A DNA stretch of 64,000 nucleotides from Martinezella tropici (GCF_003287875.1 NZ_QMKK01000035.1:240726-304725); one strand, 5' to 3'. Shown: positions 52,554 to 62,501, counted from the stretch's first letter. Numbers and translations: made by a program. Notes: generated by a model not told the origin, from the sequence alone.

Positions 52554-53749
52554 AGATACCAAGATTTCCCTGCCTGCCGCTGGCCACGCTCACGGCCATC
52601 GTTACCGCTATCATGTTGCTCCTCAGCGTCGGCCTGACATATCTGGAGGTCAACTGGTATGCCTCCTATCTGGAGAAGAACATTACCGACGCCCTACCGC
52701 CAAGGGCCGCGACGGCCTACACGATGCTGAGCGAGAACAAGGTTCCGGACGGCGATTCCCTCAGGATCCTGTTTGAACACCTCAATTCCTTGACGGAGCC
52801 GACGGATTTCAAGGTACAGCTTTCCGTGCTGATAGGCGGCTTGCTTTCCGCTTTGATCTGCGCCCTCATCGGTATCTATCTGGCGCGGCGCCTTGCAAGT
52901 CCGCTTGAGGAGCTCACCTTGGCCGCGGATGGTCTGAAATCAGGCGATTTCTCCGTTCGCGTTGCCGCTTCCCACCGTAGCACCCGCGAGGTCGCGAGCC
53001 TTGTCGAAACCTTCAATGCGCTGGCGACAGGGCTGGAGACGATGGAGGAGAGGCTGCGCTTCAACAACATGGCGATCGCGCACGAGCTGCGAACCCCGCT
53101 GACGATCCTGCAGGGATCGCTGCAGGGCATGATCGACGGCATTTTCCCGATGGACCGCAAGATCGTCTCCGACCTCCTCCTTCAGGTCGAGGGTCTCGGC
53201 CGGATTGTCGAGGACCTGCGCACCTTGTCTCTGGCCATCGGCCAGAAGCTGGTGGTCGAACGCCGGCGCATCGACGCATCGCAATTGGCCGAGACTGTCA
53301 TTGCCTCGGCAAAGCCGATGCTGGACGCAAGCAAGCTACGGATTGAAACGCATCTGCAGCCCGCCTGGGCCTCGGCGGATTCTCCCCGCCTGCGACAGGC
53401 GCTTCTGGCGCTTCTTGAAAATGCTTGCCGTTATGCCGCCGACGGCGGTTGGCTGCGATGCGAAACCGAGCGCTTGCCGGATGAAAGCATCGTCATCCGC
53501 CTCCTCGATCGCGGCCCGGGATTTCCGCAGGACATGGACGCCGTCGCCGTCAACCCGTTCTGGCGAGGCGATACCTCACGTTCGCGTGCAACCGGCGGCA
53601 CAGGGCTGGGGCTATCCGTCGTGCAGGCAATAGCAGTTGCCCATGGCGGGTATCTGGAATTTGCAAACCGGCCGGAAGGCGGCGCCATGGTCGCAATCCA
53701 TCTGCCTGCAAGCGTCGAGCAGGAAAGAGCACACGAACCTTGCCAATAA
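52550..53749 (+). CDS. Sensor histidine kinase
   Basis: A 399-residue membrane kinase: membrane helix 1 (about 13-31), a short periplasmic loop of about 60 residues, helix 2 (about 88-108), HAMP (about 110-165), HisKA with IAHELRTPLTILQG (His near residue 182), and a HATPase with LLENACRYAADGG, DRGPGFP and GTGLGLSVVQAIA. It should phosphorylate the preceding regulator. The small sensor loop points to cationic, envelope or membrane-state signals rather than a large ligand. Confidence 0.9.
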   Translation: MKIPRFPCLPLATLTAIVTAIMLLLSVGLTYLEVNWYASYLEKNITDALPPRAATAYTMLSENKVPDGDSLRILFEHLNSLTEPTDFKVQLSVLIGGLLSALICALIGIYLARRLASPLEELTLAADGLKSGDFSVRVAASHRSTREVASLVETFNALATGLETMEERLRFNNMAIAHELRTPLTILQGSLQGMIDGIFPMDRKIVSDLLLQVEGLGRIVEDLRTLSLAIGQKLVVERRRIDASQLAETVIASAKPMLDASKLRIETHLQPAWASADSPRLRQALLALLENACRYAADGGWLRCETERLPDESIVIRLLDRGPGFPQDMDAVAVNPFWRGDTSRSRATGGTGLGLSVVQAIAVAHGGYLEFANRPEGGAMVAIHLPASVEQERAHEPCQ

Positions 53750-53845
53750 AAGGCAATTCCGGGAAAGCGCGGTTTCCTTTCCGGATTTGCGTGAAAGCCA
53801 AGAAATAGAATGGTTGAATCCGGCTCGCGCGGCCGCCTCCGATGA

Positions 53846-54796
53846 TCAATGGAAGAGTTCGCCGACACTGTAGAAACACATTTTGCTCCGGCTGCGCCTG
53901 TCGGCTCCGCAGATTCTGGAAAATGGCACTCTGAAGCCGTAGGTATCCTCGGGTTCGGCGCCTCGTTCGGTCCAGAAAGCATCGACGTTCGACAGCATCA
54001 TCGATTGCCGCGTGCGGCGGCGATACCGGATCGGATGCTTGACCTGCGAGACGGCGAGGAAGTGCTGCATGCCGCCTTCCGTCACCAGGCCTTGCAGGAC
54101 GACCAGTATCGCCTCCTTCGGACGCAGGCCGAAAAGATCGCGGGTCACTTCGACGATCCGTTGCTTCGCATTGCGCGGCCCCTGCATGCTCCCGACGAGG
54201 AAAGTATACCGATCCTCCGGACCCTGGCTGACAAAAGTAAATCTGGCGGTGCAGAGAACGGCTTTGTCTTCGACGCGCATGAGTTTGACCGCAAAGGCGC
54301 CCTCATGGCGCCCGCCGCTGCGATCGGCAAGCGCGATAAGGCATGCATAGGTTTCGCTGCGTCCCTGGACGAGACCCATTTCCAGCCATTCGCCACGCCA
54401 GAGCCGCGCCATGCTCTCCGCCGAAAGGATTCTTGCCGCGATCGCAAAATGATCGGTGAGGAGCGTAAGACGCAGGGAGTTCAGCATCCCATAGACCAGA
54501 AATTTCGAGAGCGGCTTCTGCAGCAGCTCGTCGTGCGGAGGCGGCAATCCCTGCTCGGCGGCGAAGGCCGCGGCAAAGCGCCACCAGCGGATGGTGAGGA
54601 GCGGATTGGCCGCGAAGCGACCCCAAAAGAGAAGCGCTCGCTTCCAGCGCACCCGCAATCCAAACGTCAATACCCTCTTCAGCACGACATATCGTGCTGA
54701 ACGCGCTCCATCGGCGTCCTCCGGCGCGGTTGCGCGAAGGGGAATTCTGGATACGACGCCGTCAGGCGTCCCGGCGATCAATGTCTCTCGATTCAT
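53846..54796 (-). CDS. VirK/YbjX-family protein (DUF535)
   Basis: A 316-residue DUF535 protein. The C-terminal pattern QSMMLSNVDAFWTERGAEPE followed by YGFRVPF is typical of VirK/YbjX proteins, and the central VGSMQGPRNAKQRIVEVTRDLFGLRPKEA (landmark SMQGP) is the family core. Enteric relatives are linked to antimicrobial-peptide resistance and virulence and are controlled by two-component systems. It is convergent with the adjacent kinase gene. ATG 54796 is chosen; no strong ribosome site is seen. Confidence 0.8.
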   Translation of the reverse strand: MNRETLIAGTPDGVVSRIPLRATAPEDADGARSARYVVLKRVLTFGLRVRWKRALLFWGRFAANPLLTIRWWRFAAAFAAEQGLPPPHDELLQKPLSKFLVYGMLNSLRLTLLTDHFAIAARILSAESMARLWRGEWLEMGLVQGRSETYACLIALADRSGGRHEGAFAVKLMRVEDKAVLCTARFTFVSQGPEDRYTFLVGSMQGPRNAKQRIVEVTRDLFGLRPKEAILVVLQGLVTEGGMQHFLAVSQVKHPIRYRRRTRQSMMLSNVDAFWTERGAEPEDTYGFRVPFSRICGADRRSRSKMCFYSVGELFH

Positions 54797-54986
54797 GCAA
54801 AGATCCGGCAAACTGGCTTCGCCGAACCATCTGCGCCGGAATTGTCAAGGGAACATCAAGACGGCGTCAGCCTTTCATGGGGCATGGCATGAGACGTAGG
54901 CTTCGCATCACGAAGGCACAGAGAAAGGCCGCAACAGGCCCTCGCCCGTCACGCCGGCGACTGTCGCTGGACACGCGAGATCGCAA

Positions 54987-56723
54987 TCAGAAGAGAGCGT
55001 CCGCGAACAGCTCCTCATCGCTGGCTGGGGCTGGCCCGCTTTCGGCCACAGGGTTCACCACGCCGAAGATGCTCGCGTGGATCTCGCGTTCGGCGGCCAT
55101 GGTATAGATCTTGAAAATGCGCTCGGAAATGGCCGCCACAGGCACTTCCAGTCCGCTCGTGCCGGCAAATGCGCGGCGCGCAAGTGCGGCCTCGCTGGTG
55201 CAGGATGCCAGGATTTCCCCGATCCCGGAACGAAAATCCAGGCTCGCGACAATTTCGGTCACCTGCGAGGTCATGGTCTCGCCGCATTGGCGCAGTTCCC
55301 GCACATTCATATCCATCGACGCCCCAGCTTCGCCGATATGGACGAGAGCTGCGTCGATATGGCTGCCGAGACCGGAAGAGTTTTCCGGCTCGCCGGTCTG
55401 GCGCCAGTCCTTGAGGCCGGCGGTCTGCGTTTCAAGCGTGCCGAGCCCGACCAGGATCTTCTCGGCATCCTCGTCGAGCAGCGATGCAAACGACCGCAAT
55501 TCGCCGGCGACGACATTGATTGCCCGCCCCTCCTCGCCAAGCTTGCCGCAGCGCAGATTGGTGTTGAGCGCCATGTATTGAATATCACGCCGTACCAGCT
55601 GAATGGTCTGAATGCTTGCGGTCAGTTCCTTGACCATTTCGGACGTCTTCTCGCTGAGCCGATTTGCTCCGGCCGCGGCGACATCAATGCGATCGACAAC
55701 AGCCCGGGCGGCGGAAAGATCGCCACGCAGCGAATGGATCGGGCTCTTTCCGTCCTCACCGCTCTGCGACATCATCGTCTGGTAGAGGTTGAGCAGCGTG
55801 CCGATATCGCCGCTGAAGCCGCGGATATTGTCGACGATCTTGGCGGTCTCGCGATCGAATCCCTTGGTCGTCTCGCCGAGCAGCTCGAAGATCAGCGTCA
55901 TCGTCAATTGCGAGAGGCGCTGGCGATCGGCGGCGGAAAGATCGGCCGGAGCTTCGGACGCGAGATAGGCTTCGGTCATCATGTGGGCAGCCTGGCAATG
56001 CTCGACCCTCTGCCGTGTTATATCACCGATCTGCATGGCCGAGAGTGTATGGGCGACCTTGCTCTGGATCTTGCGCGCCAGGCCGGCAACCGTATCCGCC
56101 AGCTCCGAAAGATTGCGGCGCTGGACCTGGATCTCCTCGGCATTCGACACGAGACGCTGGACAATGGACGGTATGCCGTTCAGATGCTGGGCCAGCGACC
56201 CATCCTCACTGGCGGCGGCGGTTTCGATCTGCACCTCCAGCGAGCGGATCTGCAGCGACAGCGCCTTGACCTCCTTGGTGGCGAATTCGATGCGCTCGAC
56301 GATTTCGCTGGCGAAGCTCGAAAAATCCGGAATGCGCGCACCCGCTATTTTGGCGGTCGCGGCGAAGGTTCTCAGATAGCGCAGCGTTTCTTCCATCGAG
56401 AGCACGTGCTCAGCAAGCGATTGCCCGGTCTGGCTGATCGAGGCCACGCATGCGTGGCGCCGCGCTTCGGCCGGTGGCAGCTTGTTCAGGAGATCCACCG
56501 TCTGGAGAAGGCGAGCCGTCGCTTCGGTCGCATTCTCCTCCTTCAGTGAGCTGCCGATGTGTTCCAGCAGGCTGACCAGCTTGGCGAGCGCTTCCGTGAC
56601 GGTGATCAGCACCGCACCACCATCCAGGAAACGCTGCTCGATCTGCAATCGGGCACTTTCCAGGCGATCGACGAAACTATCCGTCGAAGGGGTAAATTGT
56701 CGGCTTGTCGCTGCATACGCCAT
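54987..56723 (-). CDS. Soluble methyl-accepting-chemotaxis-like protein with degenerate hairpin tip
   Basis: A 578-residue, mostly alpha-helical protein with no membrane segment. Heptad-like helices run through most of it. Residues about 384-413 (MALNTNLRCGKLGEEGRAIN, then VVAGELRSFA) mirror the MCP signalling tip [22 protein letters not shown], but several contact residues differ, for example Arg-Cys-Gly-Lys replaces the usual Glu-Ala-Ala-Arg. It may be a cytosolic receptor, scaffold or CheW/CheA-linked adaptor for the chemosensory operon 2.5 kb downstream. ATG 56723 has GGCGGAG upstream; ATG 56750 is possible. Confidence 0.65.
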   Translation of the reverse strand: MAYAATSRQFTPSTDSFVDRLESARLQIEQRFLDGGAVLITVTEALAKLVSLLEHIGSSLKEENATEATARLLQTVDLLNKLPPAEARRHACVASISQTGQSLAEHVLSMEETLRYLRTFAATAKIAGARIPDFSSFASEIVERIEFATKEVKALSLQIRSLEVQIETAAASEDGSLAQHLNGIPSIVQRLVSNAEEIQVQRRNLSELADTVAGLARKIQSKVAHTLSAMQIGDITRQRVEHCQAAHMMTEAYLASEAPADLSAADRQRLSQLTMTLIFELLGETTKGFDRETAKIVDNIRGFSGDIGTLLNLYQTMMSQSGEDGKSPIHSLRGDLSAARAVVDRIDVAAAGANRLSEKTSEMVKELTASIQTIQLVRRDIQYMALNTNLRCGKLGEEGRAINVVAGELRSFASLLDEDAEKILVGLGTLETQTAGLKDWRQTGEPENSSGLGSHIDAALVHIGEAGASMDMNVRELRQCGETMTSQVTEIVASLDFRSGIGEILASCTSEAALARRAFAGTSGLEVPVAAISERIFKIYTMAAEREIHASIFGVVNPVAESGPAPASDEELFADALF

Positions 56724-56965
56724 ACTGTCTTGGACTCCGCCTAGAACCATTCCGGAAAACTAAGACGAACAGAAAAACACGGAGTTAACGCCGAGGACGA
56801 AACGGCGATGTTACTGCATTGCCACAATCCCCGAGGTGGCGCCGGAAAGCCCTGAGCAAGACCCGGACCCTATAGATAGCGTGCGTGCACGCCATGCCTT
56901 TTTTCAGGCCTCGGTCACCTGCGGCCCTACTCACCAACGCGCCCGCTGAAGCGGATTGAAGTAAG

Positions 56966-57949
56966 ATGGACATAGCGATCGGAAAATATGCTTGGTCGTT
57001 CTGCGAAACCGAGGAATTGCAGGAAAGGCTCGCGCATGCCGGCCTACCCGCTGTTTTCGAACGCATGCCCGAGGCCTCGCATTTTCGCCTCGATATTACC
57101 CTGACGACCATCCGAAAGATGGCGGTCTGGAAGATCTCTTCGGAAACGGGTTACGAAATCCGTTATCTATTCGATCCCGCAGATCGTATAGAACTGCATT
57201 TCGTTGAAAGCGGGACCTTCCATGTCGAGACCGAGGATCAGGAGTTCACGGCCATGGCGGGAACCACCTTCATGCTGCAGTCTCCTGGGCCTACAAGGAT
57301 CAAAGCGTCCAGGGATGCCGGCAAAATTGCCCTCGCCATACCGCGCGTTCATTGCCTGACATTGATCGACATCGGAAAAGACGATCCTGGGTTGTTTTTT
57401 CGCGGCTTCGACACGATCGCCGGCACCGGCGACAAGGGTGTTCGAACGATCCACCGTATGGCTGCCCTGCTTCTGGAACCGGGCGAGCATCCTTTTGCCG
57501 GCTCTCCATTGGGTGCTTCTCTGTTCGAGGAGGCGCTGGTAACGACCTTCGTGCAATCATGGCCGAGATCGGCATCGAAAACCATGATTCAGAGCGCCCG
57601 CCCGCGCAATCTCAAACGGGCGCTGGACTGGATCCAGGCTCATTTGGGTGACGAGTTCACCGTGCTGGATATCGCGCGGAATGCCGGCCAGAGCGTGCGC
57701 AGCCTGCAGCTCTCCTTCCAGCACAATATGGGCATGAACCCCTTGAACTACGTGCAGCGCCTGCGGCTCCAGCAGATCCATCACGATCTGCTTTATGGCA
57801 ATCTCGACGAGAATATATCGGAAATAGCCACACGCTGGGGCTTCAGTCATATGGGATATTTCGCGGCGCGCTATCGAGCCATGTACGGTGTCTCGCCGTC
57901 GTCGACGCGCGTCAGTCGCCGCAATGTTAGCGACGACGCCGATATTTAA
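56966..57949 (+). CDS. AraC-family transcriptional regulator
   Basis: A 327-residue AraC regulator. The N-terminal 200 residues include a cupin-like segment (IELHFVESGTFHVETEDQEF); the C-terminal HTH pair is FTVLDIARNAGQSVRSLQLSF and NISEIATRWGFSHMGYFAARYRAMYG. It resembles the AraC-binding-like regulators of catabolic genes. It lies between the MCP-like gene and the chemosensory operon; the target is unknown. Confidence 0.8.
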   Translation: MDIAIGKYAWSFCETEELQERLAHAGLPAVFERMPEASHFRLDITLTTIRKMAVWKISSETGYEIRYLFDPADRIELHFVESGTFHVETEDQEFTAMAGTTFMLQSPGPTRIKASRDAGKIALAIPRVHCLTLIDIGKDDPGLFFRGFDTIAGTGDKGVRTIHRMAALLLEPGEHPFAGSPLGASLFEEALVTTFVQSWPRSASKTMIQSARPRNLKRALDWIQAHLGDEFTVLDIARNAGQSVRSLQLSFQHNMGMNPLNYVQRLRLQQIHHDLLYGNLDENISEIATRWGFSHMGYFAARYRAMYGVSPSSTRVSRRNVSDDADI

Positions 57950-58175
57950 TATCAGAAAAGCGCAAGCTTATCACTTTATCGCAGTTAATTGCAAAATCAC
58001 CTACAGGTTGAGACGAAGTTTAACACACCGTTAGCCATTTAACGATTTCGTTACCTCAGCCAAGATTCACAATCATTGTGACGCGGCCCTTTCATAAGAA
58101 AGGCCTCCAACAACCTCCAAGCCGAAAATCGTGAGCAGGTCCGCGTATATGCCGCGGGCGCTCCGCGGGGTAACT

Positions 58176-59258
58176 ATGCGCGTCTTCGTAATAGATGACA
58201 GTCCTTCCGTTGTCGCCACGCTTCGCCGGGCAGTCGAAGCGATCAAAGGCAGCGAAGTCTTGTCTTTCCTCCGGCCGAACGATGCTTTGGCGCGGCTTGA
58301 CGACAAGACACCGGATCTCGTTCTTGTCGACTACATGATGCCCGATATGAACGGCGTCGAGGTCATCGCCCATATACGTAAGAATTCGCTTACCTCTCAT
58401 ATTCCCGCCATCATGATTACCTCCCGTAGGGAAGCGGATATCAAGCTGGCAGCGATGAAGGCAGGCGCGACGGAATTCCTGACCAAGCCGATCGACGAGA
58501 CGGAACTGACGATCCGCGTCCGCAACATTCTCAGCATAGGAGAAGAACGACTGGCGCTGGCGACCAAAGCGGCGACCCTGCAGCGCGATTTCGACGCCGC
58601 CATGAAACGGATAGAGCGGCGCGAGGAGGAAATCATCTGGCGCCTTTCCAAGGCGATCGCCTGCCGTCACGGAGAGACGGCGGACCATCTGGATAGGGTC
58701 GCGCTCGTCGCACGGATAATCGCCGAGGAAGTCGGCCTGGATGCCGGGCAATGCCGCATGATTTTCCTTGCCAGCGCCCTTCACGATGTCGGCAAGATCG
58801 GCTTGCCGGACGCCATTCTTTCGAAGCCCGGTCCGCTAAGCCAGGACGAGCGGCGGCAGATGCAGGAGCACACGGATTTCGGCGCCGAGATCCTGCGCGA
58901 CAGTTCCAGCGAGCTCATCCAGATGGCGGGCAAGATCGCCGAGAGCCATCATGAAAGATGGGATGGTGCCGGCTACCCGAAGGGGCTTTCCGGCACCTCT
59001 ATCCCGATAGAGGCCCGCATCGTTGCCATCGCCGACGTCTTCGACGCGCTCTGCTCGAAACGGGCTTACAAGGCCGCCTGGCCGATCGCCGACGCATTCC
59101 GTGAGGTCGTCAACAGCAGCGGCACCCATTTCGATCCGGCTTGCGTTGCCGCCTTCTGCCGCCGCTGGGTGGATATCAAGGCACTCTTTGAATCCGAAGA
59201 TCGCGGCGACGTAACGACAACGGTTCCCACACTTCAGCTATCCCGAGGTCCGGCATGA
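58176..59258 (+). CDS. Response regulator with HD-GYP c-di-GMP phosphodiesterase domain
   Basis: A 360-residue RpfG-like protein from ATG 58176. Receiver domain 1-120 (acidic Asp7-Asp8, phospho-acceptor Asp52, Lys in FLTKPID) is followed by a short coiled linker and an HD-GYP domain (about 150-330) with the metal motif ALHDVGKIGLPD and the signature HHERWDGAGYPKGLSG. It should hydrolyse c-di-GMP when phosphorylated. First gene of an operon ending in CheA, CheW and an MCP; it overlaps the STAS gene by 4 bp. Confidence 0.9.
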   Translation: MRVFVIDDSPSVVATLRRAVEAIKGSEVLSFLRPNDALARLDDKTPDLVLVDYMMPDMNGVEVIAHIRKNSLTSHIPAIMITSRREADIKLAAMKAGATEFLTKPIDETELTIRVRNILSIGEERLALATKAATLQRDFDAAMKRIERREEEIIWRLSKAIACRHGETADHLDRVALVARIIAEEVGLDAGQCRMIFLASALHDVGKIGLPDAILSKPGPLSQDERRQMQEHTDFGAEILRDSSSELIQMAGKIAESHHERWDGAGYPKGLSGTSIPIEARIVAIADVFDALCSKRAYKAAWPIADAFREVVNSSGTHFDPACVAAFCRRWVDIKALFESEDRGDVTTTVPTLQLSRGPA

Positions 59259-59581
59259 ACGAGCAGACTGAAATTCTACACCTTCACGGACCACTGACGA
59301 TCAAGACGATCACCAATGTCAGGGACATCATCCAGGTCTACCTCCAGGAAGCGGCCTTGCGCAGCCGTTCCCTGGTCATCGACATCGACGACAATGAAGA
59401 GATCGATCTCACCCTGCCGCAGCTGCTTCTGTCCGCACGGCAGACGGCAAGCCGCGCCGGCGTGACAATCGCATTGAACAAACCGGCGGACGGCAATTTT
59501 CTGACCGTCCTGCAACGCGCGGGCCTCCTTGGCGAGGACCGGCAAGAAGACAGTTTCTGGCTAGAAGGAAAAGCAGCATGA
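59255..59581 (+). CDS. STAS-domain protein
   Basis: A 108-residue single STAS (anti-sigma antagonist-like) domain: HLHGPLTIKTITNVRDIIQVYL, then LVIDIDDNEEIDLTLPQLLLSARQTA. The usual phospho-accepting serine region is altered (DDNEEIDL), so phospho-switching in the SpoIIAA manner is doubtful. It sits between the HD-GYP regulator and a CheY-like protein with 4-bp overlaps on both sides, which points to a role inside the chemosensory complex. Confidence 0.8.
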   Translation: MNEQTEILHLHGPLTIKTITNVRDIIQVYLQEAALRSRSLVIDIDDNEEIDLTLPQLLLSARQTASRAGVTIALNKPADGNFLTVLQRAGLLGEDRQEDSFWLEGKAA

Positions 59582-59946
59582 GCGCCAATATTCTCACCGT
59601 CGATGACTCCGCCAGCATTCGGCTGACGACGCGCATTGCGCTGACCAACGCCGGATATTCCGTCACCGAAGCGGTCGATGGCGCCGATGGTCTCGACAAG
59701 CTGAAATCGGGCAATTTCGATCTCGTCGTCACCGATCTCAACATGCCGAACATGGACGGACTGACCATGATCCGCAACCTGCGGCAGCTGCCGGCCTATA
59801 TGGGGACACCCGTCATCTTCCTGACCACGGAGTCGGATGGCGATCTCAAGCAACAGGCCAAGGCCGCCGGAGCGACGGGATGGCTGACGAAGCCCTTCGA
59901 CCCTGAAACCCTCATCAAGATCGCGCGCAAGGTTCTCGGCAAATGA
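59578..59946 (+). CDS. CheY-like single-domain response regulator
   Basis: A 122-residue stand-alone receiver. The acidic pocket Asp9-Asp10, phospho-acceptor Asp53 (VVTDLNMPNMDG) and Lys in GWLTKPFD are all present. It is coupled by overlaps to the STAS and cheA genes, so it should take phosphate from this CheA. Output could be motility, protein docking, or phosphate sink. Confidence 0.9.
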   Translation: MSANILTVDDSASIRLTTRIALTNAGYSVTEAVDGADGLDKLKSGNFDLVVTDLNMPNMDGLTMIRNLRQLPAYMGTPVIFLTTESDGDLKQQAKAAGATGWLTKPFDPETLIKIARKVLGK

Positions 59947-61967
59947 ACGAACTCGATCCGATCGCCGTCTTCAGGACGGAGGCCGCCGAGCAGCTCGAGT
60001 TGATCGAGGCAGGCCTCCTCGATCTGATGCGCGACCTCAGCGACCGGGCTCAGGTCGATGCGGTCTTCAGGGGTCTTCATACGCTCAAGGGATCGGGCTC
60101 CATGTTCGGCTTCGATCAGCTCGCCGCCTTCACCCACCATTGCGAGACGGCCTTCGACCGCGTTCGCAAGGGCGAAGCGCCGGCCACCAAGGAGCTGGTC
60201 AGCGCCGTTCTCGACGCTCAGGGCCATATGCAGGCACTGCTGGAAAACCCGAACGGCGACCACGAGGCCATGAGTTCCGTTCTCCTGGAAAAACTGCGTC
60301 AGGCTGTCGGTGCGGCCGGATCGACGAGTGCATCGGCTGCACCGGCCAGTACGCCGGTCATCCCTGCCGTCGTTCCGGATGCCGGCGGTGCAAAGACCTG
60401 GCATCTGAAATTCAGCCTGCCCGCCAATTCGATGGCCAACGGCACCAATCCGCTCGGGCTGCTGGACGAGCTGCGCGAGCTTGGTGAATGCCGGATCGAA
60501 GCCGATACCGATGCCATTCCGCTGCTGGCCGAGCTGGAGCCGCGCGATCTGCACATCGGCTGGACGGTTCGTCTGACGACGGAAAAACCGCGCTCCGACA
60601 TCGAAGACGTCTTTATCTTCGTCATGGACGAGATGACGATGGAGCTGAACGAGCTTGCGGCGCCAAAGGAGCCGGCCCCGGCACCTGTCGTCGCCAAGGT
60701 CGAGCGGCCCGTCGAAGACAAAGGATCGAAGGCTGCCGCCCACCCGGTCGATGCCGGAAAGGCCCCGCCGGCCGACGCAAAATCGCAGAAGCAGGCAGAC
60801 AATGTCCGCGTCCCGGCCCTGCGCCTGGACGAAATGATGGACCGGGTCGGCGAGCTGGTCATCGCCCAGTCGCGGCTGAGCCAGATGGCGAATTCGGCCG
60901 CCGATCTCGGCCTGCGCTCGGTATCGGAAGAAATAGAGCGCCTGGCCGGCGAGCTGCGCGACACGATGATGGTTCTGCGCATGATGCCGGTTGCAAGCCT
61001 CTTCAGCCGCTTCCGTCGGCTGGTCCATGACCTTGCCCGAGAGACCGGCAAGGATATCGAACTCGTCACCGAGGGCGAGGGCACGGAAGTCGACAAGACG
61101 GTCATCGACCGGCTGGCCGATCCGCTCGTTCACCTCGTGCGCAACTCCATCGATCACGGCCTGGAAAGCCCGGATGATCGGGTCGCAGCCGGCAAGCCGG
61201 TGACCGGGCGCGTCATCCTTTCCGCACACCAGACCGGCAGCGAAGTCGTCATCTCCATCAAGGACGACGGACGCGGCATCGACAGGCAGAGGGTGCGCGC
61301 GAAGGCGGAAGCCAACGGCCTTATCCGGCCCGGCGCCCAGCTTTCGGACAAGGAGCTGCTGCAGCTGATCTTCCAGCCCGGCTTCTCCACTGCCGAAAAG
61401 GTCACCAACCTTTCCGGCCGCGGCGTCGGGATGGACGTGGTCAAGAAGACGATCGAGACGCTGCGCGGAGCAATCGACATCACGAGCGAGTTCGGCAAGG
61501 GCTCCGAGATCGCGTTGCGCATTCCGCTGACGCTCGCCATCATCGACGGCCTTCTCGTTCGTGTCGGCAATGGGCGCTACGTGATCCCGCTCGCCGCGGT
61601 GGAAGAATGCCTCGAGCTCTCGGTCGAGCAGGACCTGCGCTCGCGCGGACGCAGCTTCATCTCTCTGCGCGACGATCTCGTGCCGTTCCTGCGCCTGCGG
61701 GAACTCTTCCGCACCGGCACGGAACCCGATCCCTATCAGAAGGTGGTGGTGATCTCGACGGGCAGCGACCGAGTCGGCCTCGTCGTCGATCAGATCATCG
61801 GCGACCATCAGACCGTCATCAAGTCGATGTCGAAGCTGCACGACCATGTTTCCACCTTTTCCGGCGCGACCATTCTCGGCGACGGCAACGTGGCCCTGAT
61901 CCTCGATGTCGTTCACCTCATCACGGCCGGACAGCACCAGGAGGCGCAATTGCGGGCAGCAGGATGA
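59943..61967 (+). CDS. cheA: Chemotaxis histidine kinase CheA
   Basis: A 674-residue CheA. N-terminal Hpt domain with His46 in GLHTLKGSGSMFGF; a middle P2-like domain (about 155-235, beginning WHLKFSLPAN); an Ala/Pro/Lys-rich linker (about 238-285); the dimerisation helices (LRLDEMMDRVGELVIAQSRL); ATPase with HLVRNSIDHGLES, DDGRGID and GRGVGMDVVKKT; and a C-terminal CheW-like regulatory domain. Complete and likely active. Its phosphoryl group would pass to the CheY-like and HD-GYP regulators encoded just upstream. Overlaps both neighbours by 4 bp. Confidence 0.93.
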   Translation: MNELDPIAVFRTEAAEQLELIEAGLLDLMRDLSDRAQVDAVFRGLHTLKGSGSMFGFDQLAAFTHHCETAFDRVRKGEAPATKELVSAVLDAQGHMQALLENPNGDHEAMSSVLLEKLRQAVGAAGSTSASAAPASTPVIPAVVPDAGGAKTWHLKFSLPANSMANGTNPLGLLDELRELGECRIEADTDAIPLLAELEPRDLHIGWTVRLTTEKPRSDIEDVFIFVMDEMTMELNELAAPKEPAPAPVVAKVERPVEDKGSKAAAHPVDAGKAPPADAKSQKQADNVRVPALRLDEMMDRVGELVIAQSRLSQMANSAADLGLRSVSEEIERLAGELRDTMMVLRMMPVASLFSRFRRLVHDLARETGKDIELVTEGEGTEVDKTVIDRLADPLVHLVRNSIDHGLESPDDRVAAGKPVTGRVILSAHQTGSEVVISIKDDGRGIDRQRVRAKAEANGLIRPGAQLSDKELLQLIFQPGFSTAEKVTNLSGRGVGMDVVKKTIETLRGAIDITSEFGKGSEIALRIPLTLAIIDGLLVRVGNGRYVIPLAAVEECLELSVEQDLRSRGRSFISLRDDLVPFLRLRELFRTGTEPDPYQKVVVISTGSDRVGLVVDQIIGDHQTVIKSMSKLHDHVSTFSGATILGDGNVALILDVVHLITAGQHQEAQLRAAG

Positions 61968-62476
61968 CCGACGCAGACCTAAAATCAGACTATCGCGCCA
62001 TTTGGAAAGGCGCCGACGAGCTTTCCGTGCTGACCTTCAGCCTCAATGGCGAAACCTTTGCCATCGATGCGGTCGTCGTGCAGGAAATCCTCGATCTGCT
62101 GCCCGAGACCAGCGTTCCCGGCAGCCTGCCCTTCGTCGGCAGCGTCATCAACTTCCGCGGCAAGGTCATTCCGCTTGCCGATATCCGCATCGCCTTCGGC
62201 ATGGAAGCCGGCAACGTCACCATCGACAGCCGCATCGTCGTCACCGAACTCGAGCTGGACGGAGAAACGACCCTGATCGGCATCCGCACCGACAAGGTGC
62301 ATGAGGTCACGCAGCTTTCTAGAGCCGCAAGCGAGCCGCCGCCCGTCATCGGCATGCGCTGGCGCGCCGATTACATCCACGCCCTCGTAAAGCGCGATGG
62401 CGAATTCATCATCCTCCCGAATTTGCAGGCGATCTTCTCGTCGCAGCGGGCGGGTACACTTCGAGCAACAGCGTGA
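61964..62476 (+). CDS. cheW: Chemotaxis coupling protein CheW
   Basis: A 170-residue Che[22 protein letters not shown] at the N-terminus and [23 protein letters not shown] in the core are classic. ATG 61964 overlaps the cheA stop in an ATGA. It links CheA to receptor tips, most directly the MCP encoded 25 bp downstream. Confidence 0.93.
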   Translation: MTDADLKSDYRAIWKGADELSVLTFSLNGETFAIDAVVVQEILDLLPETSVPGSLPFVGSVINFRGKVIPLADIRIAFGMEAGNVTIDSRIVVTELELDGETTLIGIRTDKVHEVTQLSRAASEPPPVIGMRWRADYIHALVKRDGEFIILPNLQAIFSSQRAGTLRATA

Positions 62477-62501
62477 ATTTTTAGGACAAGGAGGCCATCA
62501 G

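Noticed and set aside
55077..56549. 490-codon plus-strand open frame over the MCP-like gene
   Set aside because: Low-complexity antisense frame; the minus strand shows a coherent helical MCP-like protein.
59796..61949. Very long open frame (about 717 codons) on the minus strand across cheA
   Set aside because: It mirrors cheA in a high-GC antisense frame, has Asp/Arg/Gly-rich low-complexity sequence and no recognisable domain; cheA itself has all family motifs.
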